A DNA stretch of 8,353 nucleotides from Myxococcaceae bacterium (GTDB lineage Bacteria > Myxococcota > Myxococcia > Myxococcales > Myxococcaceae). The notes under the pieces are model-generated. The model was not told the origin of the DNA, ran no database searches, and worked only from the letters and a program-made list of their open reading frames with translations. The stretch is from NCBI GenBank assembly GCA_018262385.1, contig JAGSPQ010000104.1, forward strand, positions 1-8,353, written 5' to 3'. This document shows, one piece after another, positions 7,879 through 8,353 of the stretch; the first letter of the stretch is position 1, and each line of letters starts with the position of its first letter. The translations under genes were made by a program, and so were the position numbers.

Positions 7879-7914
7879 GCGGTGGAAGTTGCCCGAATCA
7901 CTGAGGAATGTCGA

Positions 7915-7943
7915 TTGACACCAGCAAACATTGGTCGTAAGGG
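7915..7943 (+). promoter_or_regulatory. Promoter of the Lys-rich gene (TTGACA-17-TAAGGG)
   Basis: TTGACA at 7915-7920 is a perfect -35 hexamer. After exactly 17 bases comes TAAGGG at 7938-7943. TAAGGG is poor by E. coli standards, but I remember TAGACA-17-TAAGGG as the vegA vegetative promoter of Myxococcus xanthus. Transcription should start near 7950, leaving a leader of about 27 bases that contains the GAGGAG site. It lies in the 98-base gap shared with divergent moeA. Confidence 0.65.
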
Positions 7944-7965
7944 ACCCGCCTCTCTTTACAGAAAT

Positions 7966-7971
7966 GAGGAG
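7966..7971 (+). promoter_or_regulatory. Ribosome binding site fixing a TTG start
   Basis: GAGGAG stands 5 bases before the TTG at 7977, an excellent Shine-Dalgarno match and distance. An in-frame TGA at 7965-7967 overlaps it, so the protein cannot start earlier. The ATG at 7986 is the only near alternative and would lie 14 bases away, so TTG is preferred. Confidence 0.75.
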
Positions 7972-7976
7972 ACGCG

Positions 7977-8353
7977 TTGGCGAAGATGAAGAAGGCCACG
8001 AAGTCCCCGAAGTCCAAAAAACCCGCAAAGACCAAGACCACCAAGCCGCCGAAGTTGGCGAAGGTCAAGGTCCGCCCTGCGGCCAAACCTGCGAAGGCGC
8101 CCAAAGCGCCCAAGCCGCTCAAGGCTCCCAAGCCCGAAAAGGCCGTGGCGGCGAAAGCTGCGCCCGTGAAGGCCGAGAAGGGCAAGCCCGAGGCGAAGCC
8201 TCCCAAGCTCGACGCGAAGGGAAAGGCGATCGAGCAGAAGAAGCTGCCCGAGCCTGCGATGTCCGCGCCGCGGCGTGACGGGGTCTTCCTCGGCCCGCTG
8301 CCCGACAAGCCGTTGCCGCGGGCCTCGAAGCTGCCGCCTGCGCTCGAGCCGCT
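7977..8353 (+). CDS. Lys/Pro/Ala-rich basic protein, histone-tail-like (3'-partial)
   Basis: A highly basic protein that runs off the right edge, with 125 complete codons visible. The first 89 residues hold 30 lysines with many Pro and Ala and few acidic residues. Lysines 37 to 55 recur at every third position. From about residue 90 the composition changes (MSAPRRDGVFLGPLPDK), probably leading into a folded domain not seen here. Such tails occur in histone H1-like, HMGA-like and CarD-type proteins and as extensions of DksA-type or other nucleic-acid-binding proteins. With its promoter it recalls the M. xanthus vegA product, described as histone-like, but I cannot confirm homology. This frame is preferred over the overlapping +2 frame (7931-8278) because its third positions are mostly G/C, it has the best ribosome binding site, and it stays open to the edge. 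Function unassigned; DNA or RNA binding is inferred. Confidence 0.8.
   Translation, partial: MAKMKKATKSPKSKKPAKTKTTKPPKLAKVKVRPAAKPAKAPKAPKPLKAPKPEKAVAAKAAPVKAEKGKPEAKPPKLDAKGKAIEQKKLPEPAMSAPRRDGVFLGPLPDKPLPRASKLPPALEP
8085..8141 (+). repeat. Three-residue Lys-Pro/Ala repeat
   Basis: Codons 37-55 of the basic protein carry seven lysines at exact three-residue spacing, separated mostly by Pro and Ala (KPAKAPKAPKPLKAPKPEK). At the DNA level this gives nine-base periodic AAR-NNN-NNN units such as two consecutive gcgccc-aaR copies. Confidence 0.8.

Noticed and set aside
7909..7920. Imperfect inverted repeat TGTC-N4-GACA overlapping the -35 element, as an operator
   Set aside because: Four-base arms are expected by chance in a gap this size, and no second copy was seen.
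6593..7989. Three long frames overlapping moeA (6593-7738 minus, 6620-7714 plus, 6757-7989 plus)
   Set aside because: None shows a recognisable domain. The MoeA frame has the complete motif series.
7879..8028. A 50-residue N-terminal extension of MoeA
   Set aside because: The residues do not resemble MoeA and lie antisense to the promoter and start of the Lys-rich gene. The family's N-terminus fits the ATG at 7878 or 7869.
7931..8278. A 115-residue + frame overlapping the Lys-rich gene
   Set aside because: It is frame-shifted from the GC-third-position frame and has Glu/Gln/His-biased shadow composition. The GAGGAG site is placed for the TTG at 7977.
7898..8308. A hydrophobic minus-strand frame that looks like a membrane protein
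   Set aside because: Phe/Ala/Gly/Leu runs are the expected complement of AAG/GCC/CCC codons in the Lys-rich gene.

Overview
This 8.35 kb window is high-GC DNA, clearly above 60% G+C, with strong G/C at third codon positions. It comes from a Gram-negative bacterium, most plausibly a member of the Myxococcota. That placement is an inference. It rests on the style of the large alpha-2-macroglobulin, a Lys/Pro/Ala-rich histone-tail-like protein, and a TTGACA-17-TAAGGG promoter resembling the Myxococcus vegA promoter as I remember it. No RNA gene, insertion sequence, CRISPR array or phage gene is visible. Coding density is high and no gene-free stretch exceeds 100 bases.

Layout. Bases 1-4947 (+) hold the C-terminal 1648 residues of a bacterial alpha-2-macroglobulin whose beginning lies upstream of the window. 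It has an intact CxEQ thioester motif, a tryptophan-packed loop and a low-complexity bait-like linker. It ends 18 bases from the stop codon of a convergent minus-strand set. Read in its own direction, that set is moeA (7878-6676, molybdenum insertion into molybdopterin), ribA (6596-5922, GTP cyclohydrolase II of riboflavin synthesis) and a metallo-beta-lactamase-fold hydrolase (5871-4966). From 7977 (+), divergent from moeA across a 98-base intergenic region, starts a very basic Lys/Pro/Ala-rich protein that runs off the right edge. It begins at a TTG codon behind a strong GAGGAG ribosome binding site and a near-consensus promoter.

How the genes relate. moeA and ribA both serve cofactor synthesis (molybdenum cofactor and flavin). 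The hydrolase has no defined substrate. The three may be partly co-transcribed, but a possible promoter lies before ribA. The macroglobulin is probably a periplasmic or envelope protease trap, unrelated in function to its convergent neighbours. The Lys-rich protein is probably a nucleic-acid-binding or histone-tail-like protein with its own strong promoter.

I did not find a clear undescribed multi-gene system. The most unexpected signal is compositional. Across all four well-defined genes the Asp codon GAT is used almost only when the next base is C, so that it forms GATC; elsewhere GAC is used.
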